This document shows positions 35,048-47,530 of a DNA stretch of 64,000 nucleotides, piece after piece. The position numbers were made by a program, and so were the translations under genes. The stretch is from Musa acuminata AAA Group (lineage: Eukaryota > Streptophyta > Magnoliopsida > Zingiberales > Musaceae). The stretch covers positions 8,419,001-8,483,000 of the forward strand of contig NC_088357.1 in the NCBI RefSeq assembly GCF_036884655.1, in the 5' to 3' direction. Numbering within the stretch: position 1 is the first letter of the stretch; each line of letters begins with the position of its first letter. Under the pieces are notes generated by a model that saw only the letters and a list, made by a program, of their open reading frames with translations, was not told where the DNA came from and did not search any database.

Positions 35048-35303
35048 TCAGTAGAAACTGTGCCTTTGAGGTATCAAATCATCAGAAGGAATTCTGGAGT
35101 CCGCACCAAGACATGCCGTTCTGCATCTGTTGTTCATCTCTGCCTGCGCTGCAAACACGGCACAAACAGGTCGGTGGTCCGAGAACTTCGACTCCCCTCT
35201 CAAGTACTGCAGCTGTTCCATCCCATTTCCATGCCATAGTATCCGATCGCACCTGTGTGAGCATTCAGGAATTTAGACCAAGTTTTTATGTTGCTTTTGA
35301 ATG

Positions 35304-35349
<46 letters not shown>

Positions 35350-37461
35350 CCAAGCTGGTGTTCTTCGCTTCTTCTTGGATTTGACGGTCTCACCAGCGTA
35401 GATGTCGGAGTTCTGTGAGTATTTATAGGTTGGAGCAAATGAGATCTTCCCTTCCTTCCACCCATTGAACACCCTTCCTGCTTCTCTTTCTATCTTCAAC
35501 TGTAATACAGAAAATCACACACCGTCTTCGGAAGAAGAAAGAGTAGATCAAGAGTTGATGGTTTACCTGATCCCTTTCCAGGAGAGAGTTCCAATCGTTG
35601 TTCCTGAGCAGAGATCTTGTCTCCTGATAGCTTAGTGCAACCCGGTAGTTCAGATCACCAAACCATATCACTCGACTTCCTCACACAAAGCAAATGTAAA
35701 CATGGTGGAGTTAGATCTCGGAGAAGGCATGGTTTGGATTGAGGTTTGGAAGAGGAAGTTGTGCGTGAATCCATACTCGTGGTCTAAGATTCTTTCAGGA
35801 ATCCGCCGACATGGAGACTTGCAGATCCTCGGGAACTGCGCGCTCTTGAGGATCTCGGCCACGTCAGAGTTCCTCTTCAGTTCGTCGCCTTCCTTCTCGC
35901 CTGACGCCAAGTGGCTGCAGACGAAGCAAAAACTCGTTCGGTGCAGCGACATGCTCATCGCAATGCATCCCTGAGAGCATCGGTCGCTCCTGTAAGCTAC
36001 CTCGGTTGCCACTGGCAGAAATCAGAACGGAGATTTGGAGCTAACCTTGTTACCGAGACAGCCCATGATTCCCCTTCCGATGGTGGCCACCCTAAGGTGG
36101 CTGACGTGTTGCACGAGCTCCCTCCTGACCCAAACCGAGAGGAAGATGCCCACCATCTGCTTACTCGCGACGAGGCAGTAGTTCATGTTACCCTTTGCCT
36201 CGGAGCAAGCGAACTGCGGCGTCGCGGAATCCTCGTCGGAGGAGCTCGACTCGTCCCTGGTGATGAACTCCCTCAGCTGTCTCGTCCTTCGCCGGACGCA
36301 GGATGGCTCGGAGGTGCAATTGCACGTCTTCACTAGGGCGCCATCCATGCGATAATTCCTGCTGAGGACTTTGAGGGAGGGCCTTTGGAAGAAGAGAAGG
36401 CCGCTCGTGGACTTGGAGTCCTTGCCATGTTTCCCATCGTTGCTGGAATCGGAGTCGTCCGGCGAGCACTTGCCGTGCTTGTTGATGGCTTGGCTGATGA
36501 GGGCAAGCCATTTCGCCGCTGGCTCGTTGTCCTCGATCACTAACACATTGCCTGCATTTAAAGGAACTATTTCCTGAAACCTGCAAAGCAAATACGAATC
36601 AAAGAGGTCCACATCGATCATAGACTCTGCGGAGCTAATCGAGAGCAGAGGCAGCTGTCGTCGGATATATTTGATTGATGTCAAGAAAGCCAAGTTATGC
36701 AGCACAGATTCCTTACCCTAATACATAGATGTCATGCGATCCTTCTACCTGTAGAAAAGATTCGAGGTCGAGGTCATCGCTGGGTGGCTTTCCCCCCACG
36801 TTCCATGTGGCAACAAACATGCTGCATGAGGCAGACAATGAAAGGATCAGATCGATGAACACGACGCTAAAGGATGAAATGACTGCCACCCTACCGGAAC
36901 TCCTGAACATGACGAAAAGCTTTTCTTCTGAGGCTTTCCAAACTACAAAGATTCAGACTCTCGATTCGCGAGCTCGAGTGCCTCTCTGAAGAGAAGTGGG
37001 GATTAGATTGAGTACTGCTCGTTCGGTCATCAATTTGCATGCAATGTAATGAGATGCTACGTAAATCACCTGAAAAGCTGACCGAGGATGCCTCCAAGAA
37101 CGTCCTCCTTGCCACGTACGTCTTCTCAAGATCTATGCCCATAACCATGAATGATTCGATCAGATTAAAAGGAGAAAGGAAAAGAAAAAGGCAGAAGGGA
37201 TTTCGATCGGCACCGAAAACAATCTCGGTTCCGGGGAATATGTCTTCCTCCGATCGTCTCTCGTTCTTGCCTTTTCTGCTGAAGATGTTCGACAAAATGG
37301 ACTGGCAAACGGAGGAAAAGGGGTCAGAGAGGAAAGCAGGAAGTGGGGAATCGGGAAACATGGAGGTGGCGGGCACGAACCTTCTTCTTCTTCTCGTTCT
37401 TGAAGGAATCATCGGACGCATTGGACTTGGTCATGTCGTCGGAGGTATCGCAGCTTGACAT
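35048..37461 (-). CDS. Type I inositol-polyphosphate 5-phosphatase (10 exons)
   Basis: Removes the 5-phosphate from inositol polyphosphates and/or phosphoinositides in plant signalling. Exons, 5' to 3': 37461-37381, 37301-37214, 37132-37070, 36985-36895, 36821-36717, 36580-36046, 35970-35777, 35675-35567, 35499-35351, 35252-35048. They sum to 1620 nt, encoding 539 residues without a stop. The catalytic core starts at [10 protein letters not shown] (109-118) and continues with [14 protein letters not shown]. Signature motifs are WFGDLNYR (390-397), PAWCDRILW (470-478) and SDHRPV (496-501). The N-terminal 100 residues are Lys/Ser-rich and encoded by four small exons. Their boundaries are the least certain part, although EFR-MFVATW joins cleanly. 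An ATG further upstream in another exon is possible because a TATA-like word lies only about 40 bp from this ATG. Confidence 0.92.
35308..35346 (-). repeat. (TC)n microsatellite inside intron 9 of the 5-phosphatase
   Basis: On the coding strand the 98-bp intron (35350-35253) opens GTAATC and runs straight into about 39 bp of CT repeat, 40% of the whole intron. Confidence 0.85.
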
Positions 37462-37497
37462 CCAATTCAGAAGCTCACCTGGCGCCGATGATGGTAT

Positions 37498-37505
37498 CTT
37501 ATATG
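37498..37505 (-). promoter_or_regulatory. TATA-like element upstream of the 5-phosphatase
   Basis: Reads CATATAAG on the minus strand, about 40 bp from the proposed ATG. If real, the 5' UTR would be about 10 nt, so either the element is spurious or transcription starts elsewhere. Confidence 0.25.
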
Positions 37506-39765
37506 CGTGCAGTTAGGTCGGCGTCATCGCTTCGGTACTGGCGGAAGGGAATCGCCGGCGACGGGAATGGCGGTGGGTGGGAGGGGGAGGGGGGAGGAAG
37601 GGAAGGCAGAAGTTTGATGGCTGGGAGGGGATGTGGAGGTGGAAAGGGAAGCAAAGGCTTGAAATGGGAGGGGGAGGACAGAAGGTGGCTACTGGTTGGA
37701 GGGAGCTCCTACTTCTTCGTTTGCCGTTGGCTTTTGTTGAGGGTAAACGAAGCCTCGCGCCACCTCCCCGCCCCTAACAAAACGACAGCCAAGACACAGT
37801 CTTCTTCTTCTTCTCTCTCATCAATGATCTCGAGGATACCACCTGCAGGAGAAGAACATTAAGGATTCGGAAACGAAGGGAAATGATCTTTTTCTTTGAT
37901 TGATTGGATAATGAAAGGAAACAGTTATTGATTGATTTAGGTTTGGAACAATATATTTGAAGTTATTTTTCGGTGATTGTTTGATGTAATCTACCATAAT
38001 ATTTAATTTGTTGAAAGGAACTCTATGAATGGGGATACCGGTATTGGTTATAATAATTGTTATCTCCATTTGTATATGCCTATTTTCTATATTAAAATTC
38101 CTAAGTCTTAAATATATGTTTTATATCTTTATGTTCTTTAATATTATTAAAAGTATTTGAAATTTTAAGAATATATAAGTTTTTTAGTCATGAGGATAAA
38201 GTGAAAAAGGTATATTATATTCATTACCCCCTTATTCCCGTCTCAATGTCATATACTCCTTTTAATATAATTAAAATATTTTTATATTTAAATATATATA
38301 TATATATATATATTATTTTATCTTCTCATCCTCTTTTATTATTATTATTTGCTTATTTGTTTCTATTATAAATATTATACATTATATTGTTAAATAAGGT
38401 ATTATGACGATAGGATTTGACCACGTCTAACAACTGTTCTTTTTGATCATTTGACTATATTTCAGTAAATTATTATACAATCATTTTTTTTTTTACCGGT
38501 TAATACCATAATAACGATCATGATATGACCCAAAGGGTTACAAAATATTTAAATCAAAATTAATGATAGTACATTCATCAAACTGTATTTCATTGACAAT
38601 GATCAAAATGCATAGGTCAACAGATGAGGAATATGAGGAGAAAACATTCTGAATTCATCATCTTACGTGCAGCTCTTACATGGGCAGTAGTAACACAAGA
38701 ACACCCCAATTCAAGAATACACACATCAAAATTGAACAAGTAGTACAATTTGCATCATCTTCTATGTTGTAGGAGCTAAGGGATGATAAAGGAGTGAAGG
38801 TTGAAGTTTATGCCATCTCCAACCAGGAAAAGCTCCTCAAGTATTGGTAGCAGAAGCCTGTGCAAACAAAACAGGGGCGCAAATTAAGATCGTAGTTTTT
38901 AGGGTGTGGTATCCAAATCAAGATAGAAGTTACAAGCTTACCAGTATTACTGGACCATTTCATCTAGCTTCTGTCTGTAAAGAGCCAAACTCTGCATTCA
39001 AAGGCAGCAGATTTATGTTACTCCCCACAAAGAAGAAGCATGAGAGGAGCAAATATAAGAGATGCAAAAGCATTCATAGAATTTATCGTAGAGTCGTTTT
39101 GCTGGACTATGGATAAAAAAAAGAAAAATGTTGTCATGTTGCATTATAAGATCAGATTTTGTTGATGAACTAATAGTCTAAATGAATAACAGAAAGACTA
39201 ACAATCCATATCATCATCCACAGTGTTTTCAATATTTAGATGAGAACAGAAAATGAGTTGCTAATAATACAGTCAATTGTCTGTAATCTTACTCTTGATA
39301 TGGATGATGAACTCATGGCAAAAGAAATTCATAATAAAGATTTGTTAAAAAGATCAAGTGTTAGGTTTTGAAGGATATCCACATGATAACTGATTTAAAT
39401 GGATCCAACCAAGGAGGAACTCTTTTATGCTACCTACATCTAAGAATATTATGAATTGAAAGAGAAAAAACAAGCTTTCCTATGGATAGTGATGCTTGTC
39501 TCAAAGAAACAGAGGAGCTGACGAGCATGTATATCTGAAATGGCAATCCAGATATCCCTAATAGTGTGCAAAAAAATGTTTGATATAACATCGAAATACA
39601 GAATTATAAGAATCATTTAAGGTTCCATCTTCTTCTATTTTTTAGATGTCAAAAAACAAAGCCACCCTGTAACTCTTAAGCTTTCTGCTTCTACGCATGA
39701 AGACCTACATGTAGAGGTATCATAAAGCAAAGCAGCTAAATTTTTACCATGAAGATACAAAGAGA
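37506..39765. other. Intergenic, AT-rich
   Basis: 37506-37800 is purine-rich on the plus strand. 37830-38600 is AT-rich with a poly-(TA) stretch at 38296-38312. No coding sequence is recognised, apart from the possible lost last exon of the phosphoglycerate-mutase relic, expected near 38840-38880 on the minus strand but not identifiable. Confidence 0.5.
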
Positions 39766-42118
39766 TCATAATGAGGAAAGAGCAGAAATATGAACAGAAA
39801 TAAAGTTGCATACTCTGGTATAAGCATAAACTCCAGCCTCAGAAGGACCAATTGGGCTTCCTCTTCCAATAAACTTTCCCTTTTTTAATATATAAAGAAG
39901 CATAGGAATGCCAGTTGAGAGTTCAAGGCTGATGACCTGAAGATAAAGCATTAACTTTAACCAGATACAGAAAACAGTTTAAGAAACAAAGCAGTATGCA
40001 GCCCATTTGCTCACCTCTTCAGAAGTCAATTTGTCCAGGCACATAATGATGTATCTCAGTGAGTTTCCATGGGCAGCAATCATCACATTTTCCCCAGACA
40101 AGAGTTGAGGTACAATCTATCATGAAATTGTTCTCAGTTGTTAGGAGCCTGAGGATGAGATACTATATACTCAATCCTAAATATGCTCACAGGACACTGT
40201 TATCAGGTAGATGTGTTAGGAGGGAAAGTTTTTTCAAGAAGATAGTTTAATTTTCTTAACTATGCAATCAAGGACTCAAAATTTATTGTACTGGAAATTT
40301 TCAGTGCCTTTATATTGCTCTGGCAAATTGACTTCCTATTTAAGGCTTCTATTAACTTGTAGGACAAAAACTATTTTTCCTCATTCATGTGAGGCATGTT
40401 AGGTGACAAGGAGCATAATTTATAACATTTTACATCTTATATGTCAAAGGTAATTAAACAAGATCAATCGCTTTAGTTAATTTTTTGAGCATTCAAGTAC
40501 CATGTATGCAAGTAACAAAAAAAAAGGAATAAGATTTCCATGGATGACTGCAACTGAGAGCTGAAGACATCTTTGTTAAGAGAAAATACTACATTGGTAA
40601 AGAATAGCACCAACACCTTGAGGCCATCAAGGTCAAGAAGATAGGAACATGTCCAGCAGAACATAGCCAAGACCAGTGCATTGTCATGCATTTGCCAGTA
40701 ATAGTTCAAATGCATAAGTCAAGTAAAACTTACTCATGAATAGCATATCTGTCTCAAAGATATACTTTGGTCTCGATTATCTTCTCAGAAAGTTAACAAG
40801 AAAGGAATTCAATTACGAACAAACCGCATTAAGAAGGTCATGATATGCCATATCAGCACCAAGATAAAAGCTTTATATCACAGGGTAAGAAATTATACTC
40901 AATTGCCTTGATTAATTCTTTTGAAATGAGTACTAACTACATGTAGCAACAGCTGAAGATTCTAACAATGAACTTAATCATTAAATAGTCATTACTTGTT
41001 CTCTGATATAAACCACAGCTCTATTGGCACACATCTCCAAGCTCTCACCATCTGGGGGAGGAATATCATAACTACGACGCCATTTAATAGCCTTCTCTTT
41101 TCCCAAGTGGGCAGTTGTTTCTTGCTTATTGAGACCTTACAATTCACCATACCTAGAGAAAACCAATGGGAAATGACACAAATTATGTGACATATTGGTT
41201 AGAGCCTAATTTTTAAACAAAATAAACATATTTACAAGTATGTGGTATCATTACATTCTTTCATTCAGTTGCCAAGCTGTTATCACAGGACTAGATTGTT
41301 CCTTGGTATCTTTGCTATATATCTGACTCCATTTCTGTGGTTGTTTTCCCTCATTGTGCATGATGATTGGAACCATAATCAATGTCGATGCGAAAGAAAA
41401 ACACAAAGAAACAATTGTTCAGACTTCTTGGTAGTTTAGCATATTGCAACAGATGCTATGGATACTAAAGAAATCATTAGCATAATTAACAAGGGAAACA
41501 GATTGGAAGAAACAGAGACCTTTTTGCGGCGATGTTGGGTCATTGCAAGCATTGCAGTCATTTGGCCACGAATCAGTGACGATGTATAGATCATGTCAAT
41601 TGGTATATTGCTTATTCTTTTACCAGCTTTGATTGCCTCCTCAACACCCTTTTGAGTCAATGGTACATTGGCACATCCTGTAAAGAGATTCTTCTCATTC
41701 CACAAAGACTCACCATGGATAATAAATAGCCTTAGCAGAATAAAAGAAAATTGAAGAATATGCAGCAGCACTCTAAAACTAGATTAAAATACATTCTCAA
41801 TTACTCAGCTTCTCATTTTTGTTATGTGATAAACTTTTGCATAGCACTTGATATTTTCTGAGAATCACTAGAATTGCTGTTGGATGATATAGTAATTGGA
41901 TCAGCAACTGAAGAATGTGAGCTCGATGCGCGAACCAAGCAGAATATGCTGCTCTCAGGGTAGTGGCTTCCTCTTGAAAGAAGTTGTATGTCCATGTCAA
42001 AGCCCTTAGATACCAATTCCAGAGAAAAGCTTCCAACTTTATCTTGCAAGCCAGTTCTAGGACTGTTCCCCTGGGCTTGGATCAATCCGAGGGCATGATG
42101 ACATGCAGTTGAAGCCAT
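39766..42118 (-). pseudogene. Decayed plastid 2,3-bisphosphoglycerate-dependent phosphoglycerate mutase-like gene
   Basis: Recognisable exons on the minus strand are 42118-41835 (transit-peptide-like Ser-rich start MASTACHHALGL), 41730-41520 (HGESLWNEKNLFTG, MIYTSSLIRGQMTAMLAMTQHRRKK), 41373-41254 (VPIIMHNE, VITAWQLNERM), about 41152-40996 (GLNKQETT, WRRSYDIPPPDGES), about 40117-40015 ([22 protein letters not shown]) and about 39933-39795 (LELSTGIPML, GPSEAGVYAYT). Breaks: the third exon has TG instead of AG before it and TA instead of GT after it. The fourth has an in-frame TAA at 41139-41137 just after YGEL. The catalytic RHGE motif reads IHGE, so the active-site arginine is lost. The final exon is not found. 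The intact enzyme interconverts 3- and 2-phosphoglycerate; this copy should not. Confidence 0.85.
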
Positions 42119-44118
42119 TCTGATGTCCTTTACACAAAATTAAGAGCATAATCTTGTCAGTTACATGATTCATTATTACAGAAAGAGGAAGACTATGAGA
42201 AAATAACTTAGCTTGATGGTGCAATAACAAGAATCAAAGGGGTTCAAGAAGTCATCTTTATGAATTAGATTTCGGAGATCTAGCTAGCAAACATACTGTA
42301 GAAAAAAACAGCAAAAAACACATTGAAATTGCCTCGTAAATGCAAAGAGGAATTCCTAACAGAGCTATCTCAGAAAAGATCATTTTTTTTTCCGGTTCCG
42401 CGCATTTGGAAATGCATTTTACGAAGAAGAAAGCAGAAAATAAGATGTCATCTTATTCCGTCACACATGGAGCTGGATTTAGAGCCTCAGCAGCAGCAAG
42501 ATCGCACCTAGAGTCCTCCAGAACCGAGGCGGTTCCAATGAAACCGAGGTCGAGAAAGACGACGAACGGACGGGTTTGCGCAGGAAATAAGAGGAAAAGA
42601 AGCGAAGAAATGGCCGAGGAATCAAAGCTTCTTGGAGAAGGCGATCAAAGATGGCGTGAATATGGAAATGCAAGCTTTAGTTTTCGGCCGACGAGCGAAT
42701 GGTTAGGTGACGCAGTTCTATAAGGGCGATAACAATTTAAGTGGCGTCACCCAAACTTTGCGGAAGAGAGAGAGATAAAAGGAAAACGTTGGTGTTTTTT
42801 GGTGTTCGTTTTCCTTAATGGAGAAAAAGGAAAACGTTTTCAGTCCAGCTAACAGTTGGTAGGGACGAAACAAAAAGCAAAAACAAAGAACGAACCAAGA
42901 AACAAAAACAAAAAGGCCAAAACGGGCTTCATGGGCTTCTCCACGTGGATCTGCATCAGATGCAGAGAGTTGACCGAGTTGACCATGGTGGAGTTGCTTG
43001 TTTTGTGCTCTCATCACATGAACCGAAGAAAGATGCCTAATCACTCTACTCTCTCAAATCTAATTGGCATTTATAGCAGTCTTCTCTTAGAAACTGCTTG
43101 AGATCTTTATTTCTGATTTATCTTTATTTTGCGTGTGCTCAATATATATGAGAAATTTTATTTCCATCTCGGCAGACCTTAGGAATGCATCTACACCATT
43201 GCAGCTTATGATGTGATTCTTACATACTATCAAGTACATAAATTATTTATTAATATCAAAAATAATCAATGATCTATGTCACGGAGTTAATTCGATCTAA
43301 TTTTTTTAAAAAAATTATCATGTATTAAGAATTGGATCAGTTCCCTCGTGATAAGTTCTTATGTCAATATTTTTTTTCCGAACAATTCTCTCATAATAAG
43401 TTTCTCGTGTTAATGCTTTCTTCGAACTATTTTCTCAAAGCAAGTTCCTTATGTCATGGATATCATATGCAAAATTAGTTAAAGATATATCGAGTGAAAC
43501 TACTCTAATACTTTAAGTAGAAACTTAGATCGAGAACAACTCCTTATATACATACATACATACATATAATATTATGAAGATAAAAAAAAATATTTTTTCA
43601 ATAAACTCCTATTGATGTCATAGTTTTAGCTCACTAAATTTCAAGACTAATAGCTAAAGTCTACAATAATATTTTCTCTTTTTTTTAAGCTTCAGTAGTG
43701 TTAGATGTAAATGATATGGTCAATCATGTGCTTAAAAGAATGGGGTGAGAAAGGGGGGTCTTACGGTAGGAATTCTGCTACGAAAGAGTTAGGTGGAGGT
43801 CTAATTGCATGCTTCCATTATCCTCCCCAGTACTCAAGCATAATGGTACCTGTTCATCCTTGAGGACTTATCAGTACTTGCCAGCTCAAAGAACAGTCAG
43901 CAAGCATGCAATATGATGCAAGTGAAGTCACATCTGTTGCAGTACCGCAGATGCTACCTGAGAAATCATTTCTTTTCTTGTCTGGTATCATTACTAGTCT
44001 CCTGTGTCAGCATGCATGTCGCCTGCTCACATGTGATTGATGTTTTCGCTGACAGTGTGACTCAGAGATATTCCTTGAGATATTCTTCTGATGGGTGAGA
44101 AAGAACTCACTTAGGTTT

Positions 44119-44178
<60 letters not shown>

Positions 44179-46334
44179 ATGGCTGGCCTTGAAGCCTTCC
44201 ATTGATGACCAAAAGAATGCAGTGTAAAGATAGATGCTGTTGTCTGCCATGAAGAGGAAGATACCAAGACAGTAGAAAAGTTTAATGCCGTCTGCATAAC
44301 CTTACAGTTCTCTTGCTGATATCATAGACGACCAACACAAGCTCTACTGGGTGGCAATCTGACTCATTTCTTCTTCCTCCTCTGCTTCGGGGAAGCTGGT
44401 GACGCACTTTGAGGAAAGCCTGGTGGCGAGCGCTTGGATCTCTGGCTGGAAGTCAGAGGAAAAGGTCTCAGCTTTAACCACCAATGATATGCTCACTGCC
44501 TTCTCTCTCTGCCACTGATGGGGAACAAAGTAAGAGGTCCAAAAAGGGTGGTGGTGGAGAGGACACTCTTACCGAAGCATCAAAAGTAAAACTCTTAAAG
44601 AGCTTTTGATTACTAGTTGAGGTTTTGCATCAAGATATAGACCCTTGGTATTTCTCGGCTGCCATTTTATGAACAACTTTAGTACCATACGGACAATAGT
44701 ACTACTTTAGCATAAGGTGGAGTTGAAAGATGGCTACAAGTCGTCATATACCTCAGCTTTATTCTTCATTATTCAGATTATAGGGTTTTCATGAAATCTA
44801 ATAATATATTTACTTTTTGTACCTTTTATTATAACGTGGTTTGATGGGATAATTAGATCATTTATCCACATTTGAAGCTGCTGGTGTTATAATTTTTCAT
44901 ACTGTTTGTTGTTGATCTAAAATTTTATATCTTATGATCGCTTGTCTGTGATTGATTTTGTATCATAATGTATCTTTAGTTTTATTTATAAAAATAATAA
45001 TTTTCTTTTCTAATTGAGTCGATCGTCCTATTTAATACTATGTTAACTGAGTGATAAGGGATAATTTGGTTGGTCAATTATTGATGCAACATGTAGGCTC
45101 TTGAGAAATTATCATCTTTGAACGATGGGCGTACCCACACGGTTTTATCTTTTTCGAATCATACGAGCTCCAAAAGGTAACTCTGAGGATAAGGGATACC
45201 TGACGGAGGGCCATTGATTCTCATACTTCTCAACTAATGTAGGATTAAATGATCTTATCAGTATTCCCTCCCGTATGGAAGTTAAGGGCTCATGACCAAG
45301 GTATGCGACTCGAGAGCGAGTTGCTCGACCGAGATGTAAGCCTTGGACTCTTTTTCTAACGTCAATAACTAATATCTTCTGTGTCAACTCTAATAAATAA
45401 TATAATTAAACTAAGCATGATATCTCCTTTATTCAAGAACTCATCAACTATAATTCATAACCAAACTTCTTAGGATATATGTTAGGTCTTGTGCAATAAT
45501 AGTTCATTGATAAACATATTTGTTTCTATATCAAGGAAGAATAATCAAGAGAATCTATCCAAAAACGAATATTTGTTTACGAGCCCACGTTTTCATACAT
45601 TTAGTGTGACATGATACGGTGTAATACGATAGATACAAAAACCGCCTCCCGTGTGATGTGTCACCACCACTTGTTCTCTTCTAACCTTTTTCCACGAGAT
45701 CCACTTACGAACCCATTGGATTCGTGGAGGCTTCCGAGAGATGGGAGACCACCACCACATGATAACCATGGACGATGATTTCCTCCCTTAGACCACACAT
45801 CGGTCACGGTTTTCCCCAATTCAGTGAACAGTATCAGACATTCTTGTGGTTGATGTATAACGTGCACTTGAAAATTGGTATGAGATTCAAGTGGAAATAA
45901 AGACATATGTTTAATGTTTTCGAATGATATTAATATCAATTGGAACGTCAATGTCACTATGCTAAATATAGGTCTTGAGTTTTACAGGTATACATATATC
46001 GAATAATAATTTAAACAAATGAAATAGACAAATCATGAACCCTGTCGGGGCCCGAAGGGGTGAGTCACAACCAAGAAGTGATGGGCCTTGTCCCGTCGCT
46101 CTCATCCGACTCAGCCAGGGTCCCGCAGCAATGATTCGTGGGACGGCAAGGGACCCTCGGACTTGACGTTACGTAGAAAGGCTGACCGCCGGATGCTCAT
46201 CGGACGGCTTGGTGGCGATTACTCGATTTCTCGTCGATTTAAACAGGTGACCAATTATTGGACTAAAATAACACCGATAAATTAAAATAATTTTGAGAAA
46301 ATTTTAATACAGAGACTGACGTACATGTATTAGT
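42119..46334. other. Intergenic, no gene recognised
   Basis: 42300-43050 has overlapping ORFs on both strands (42340-42723 plus, 42718-43044 minus) without known motifs. It is probably the old promoter side of the mutase relic. 43100-44110 is AT-rich with a (CATA)n stretch near 43552-43567. A CT microsatellite lies at 44127-44172. 45100-45960 has short ORFs resembling degraded LTR-type sequence. 46045-46250 is an isolated GC-rich patch of unknown origin. Confidence 0.5.
44127..44172. repeat. (CT)n microsatellite
   Basis: About 46 bp of uninterrupted CT repeat. Confidence 0.95.
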
Positions 46335-46779
46335 TTATGCGTTAAGATTTCATTTTAAAAAAGAGTTCTCATTGGTTTACTGTTTATAAAATAACTTATA
46401 CATTTTAAAAAGTATAGTATATAAGTTATTATCATAGTTAATAGATATTAGAGTATGATTACGTAGTATATCGATTCATAATAAATCATTAATATGATGA
46501 CACGTATAATTTAGGGTTAAGGTCTAATTTAGCCCTATTGGGTTTGGATATAGGTTTCTTAAATCTCTATAGTTTACTCGTATCTAAAATAATCCATACA
46601 TTTTTAAAAACATAGCATATAAGCTCATTCCGTCAGTCTGAGTTAACAGACATTAGAGTCTGCTTATATAGCATGTTGACCTATAATAAAATATTAATAT
46701 AATGATACATGTAATTTATTTATTTTTAATTGAAAACTCTATTAATGGTGGGAGGAGGCATCATCGTGAAAACGACCAA

Positions 46780-47045
46780 CGACAGCAACACCGAGCCACT
46801 ATTGCTTAGCAGGGCATCATTCGCATGTCTCATGTGCTGACAACGAGCTCAGGAGCTTCCGATCATACCTTAGGTGAATGTGCATCGACCAGTCCGACAT
46901 TAGAAACGTAATGGTCTCCTGGTCTCTTTTCCTCCTCATAAGCATATTCGTCCCCACCACCTTCCAATTCGTTCTCTCATGCACCCCCACCTACCACGCT
47001 TTTGATGTGGTGGTCCAGCTCTCCCTTAGTTCATTGGAGTTGGAT
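46780..47045 (+). pseudogene. DUF3537-like gene fragment, left arm
   Basis: The plus strand reads VSWSLFLLISIFVPTTFQFV followed by AFDVVVQLSLSS. This resembles the first membrane helices of plant DUF3537 proteins, uncharacterised multi-pass membrane proteins. It breaks off after about 60 residues with a stop at 47065. It is mirrored by the fragment at about 47140-47530 on the other strand. Confidence 0.55.
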
Positions 47046-47139
47046 CTATTGAATGTCACTCACTAACTCTACGATGCATGCCACCAAGTCGTCCACCACG
47101 ACGCTACTCGCTCTGATCCCAATGAGTACCACCATACCT

Positions 47140-47530
47140 TATAAGCCACATCTCTCACGAAAATGGAGAACAAGCAGAAAGAGCAATTAAGCTTGTCCAT
47201 GTAGCCCTCCCACACCTGCTCGCTCTTCTCTACTAGCTTGTTGATGAAGAGGAAGCGACGGAGGTCGTAGCGGCGAATAAAGGCGGAGAGGTAGAGATAA
47301 GAGAGGCTGGAGGTGGAGGTAAGGAAGAGTTATACTATCACATCATAGGTGTGACAAGTGAGGGAGCAGACGAGGATGAAATGAGAGGTAGTAGGGACGA
47401 AGACGCTTAGGAGGAGGAAGAGGGACCAAAAGACCACTACGTGCCTAGCGTTGAACTGGTCAACGTTCATCCACCTAAGATAGGACCGGAAGCTCATGAA
47501 CTCGTCGTCAATACGAGAGAGGCTGTGTGC
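47140..47530 (-). pseudogene. DUF3537-like gene fragment, right arm
   Basis: The minus strand reads DDEFMSFRSYLRWMNVDQFN, then WSLFLLLSVFVPTTSHFILV, a TAA stop, then SYLYLSAFIRRYDLRRFLF, NKLVEKSEQVWEGYMDKLN and AYKVWWYSLGSER. The order matches the N-terminal half of DUF3537 proteins as I remember them. The stop and the missing C-terminal half show that it is not functional. It extends further into the gene than the left-arm copy. Confidence 0.55.
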
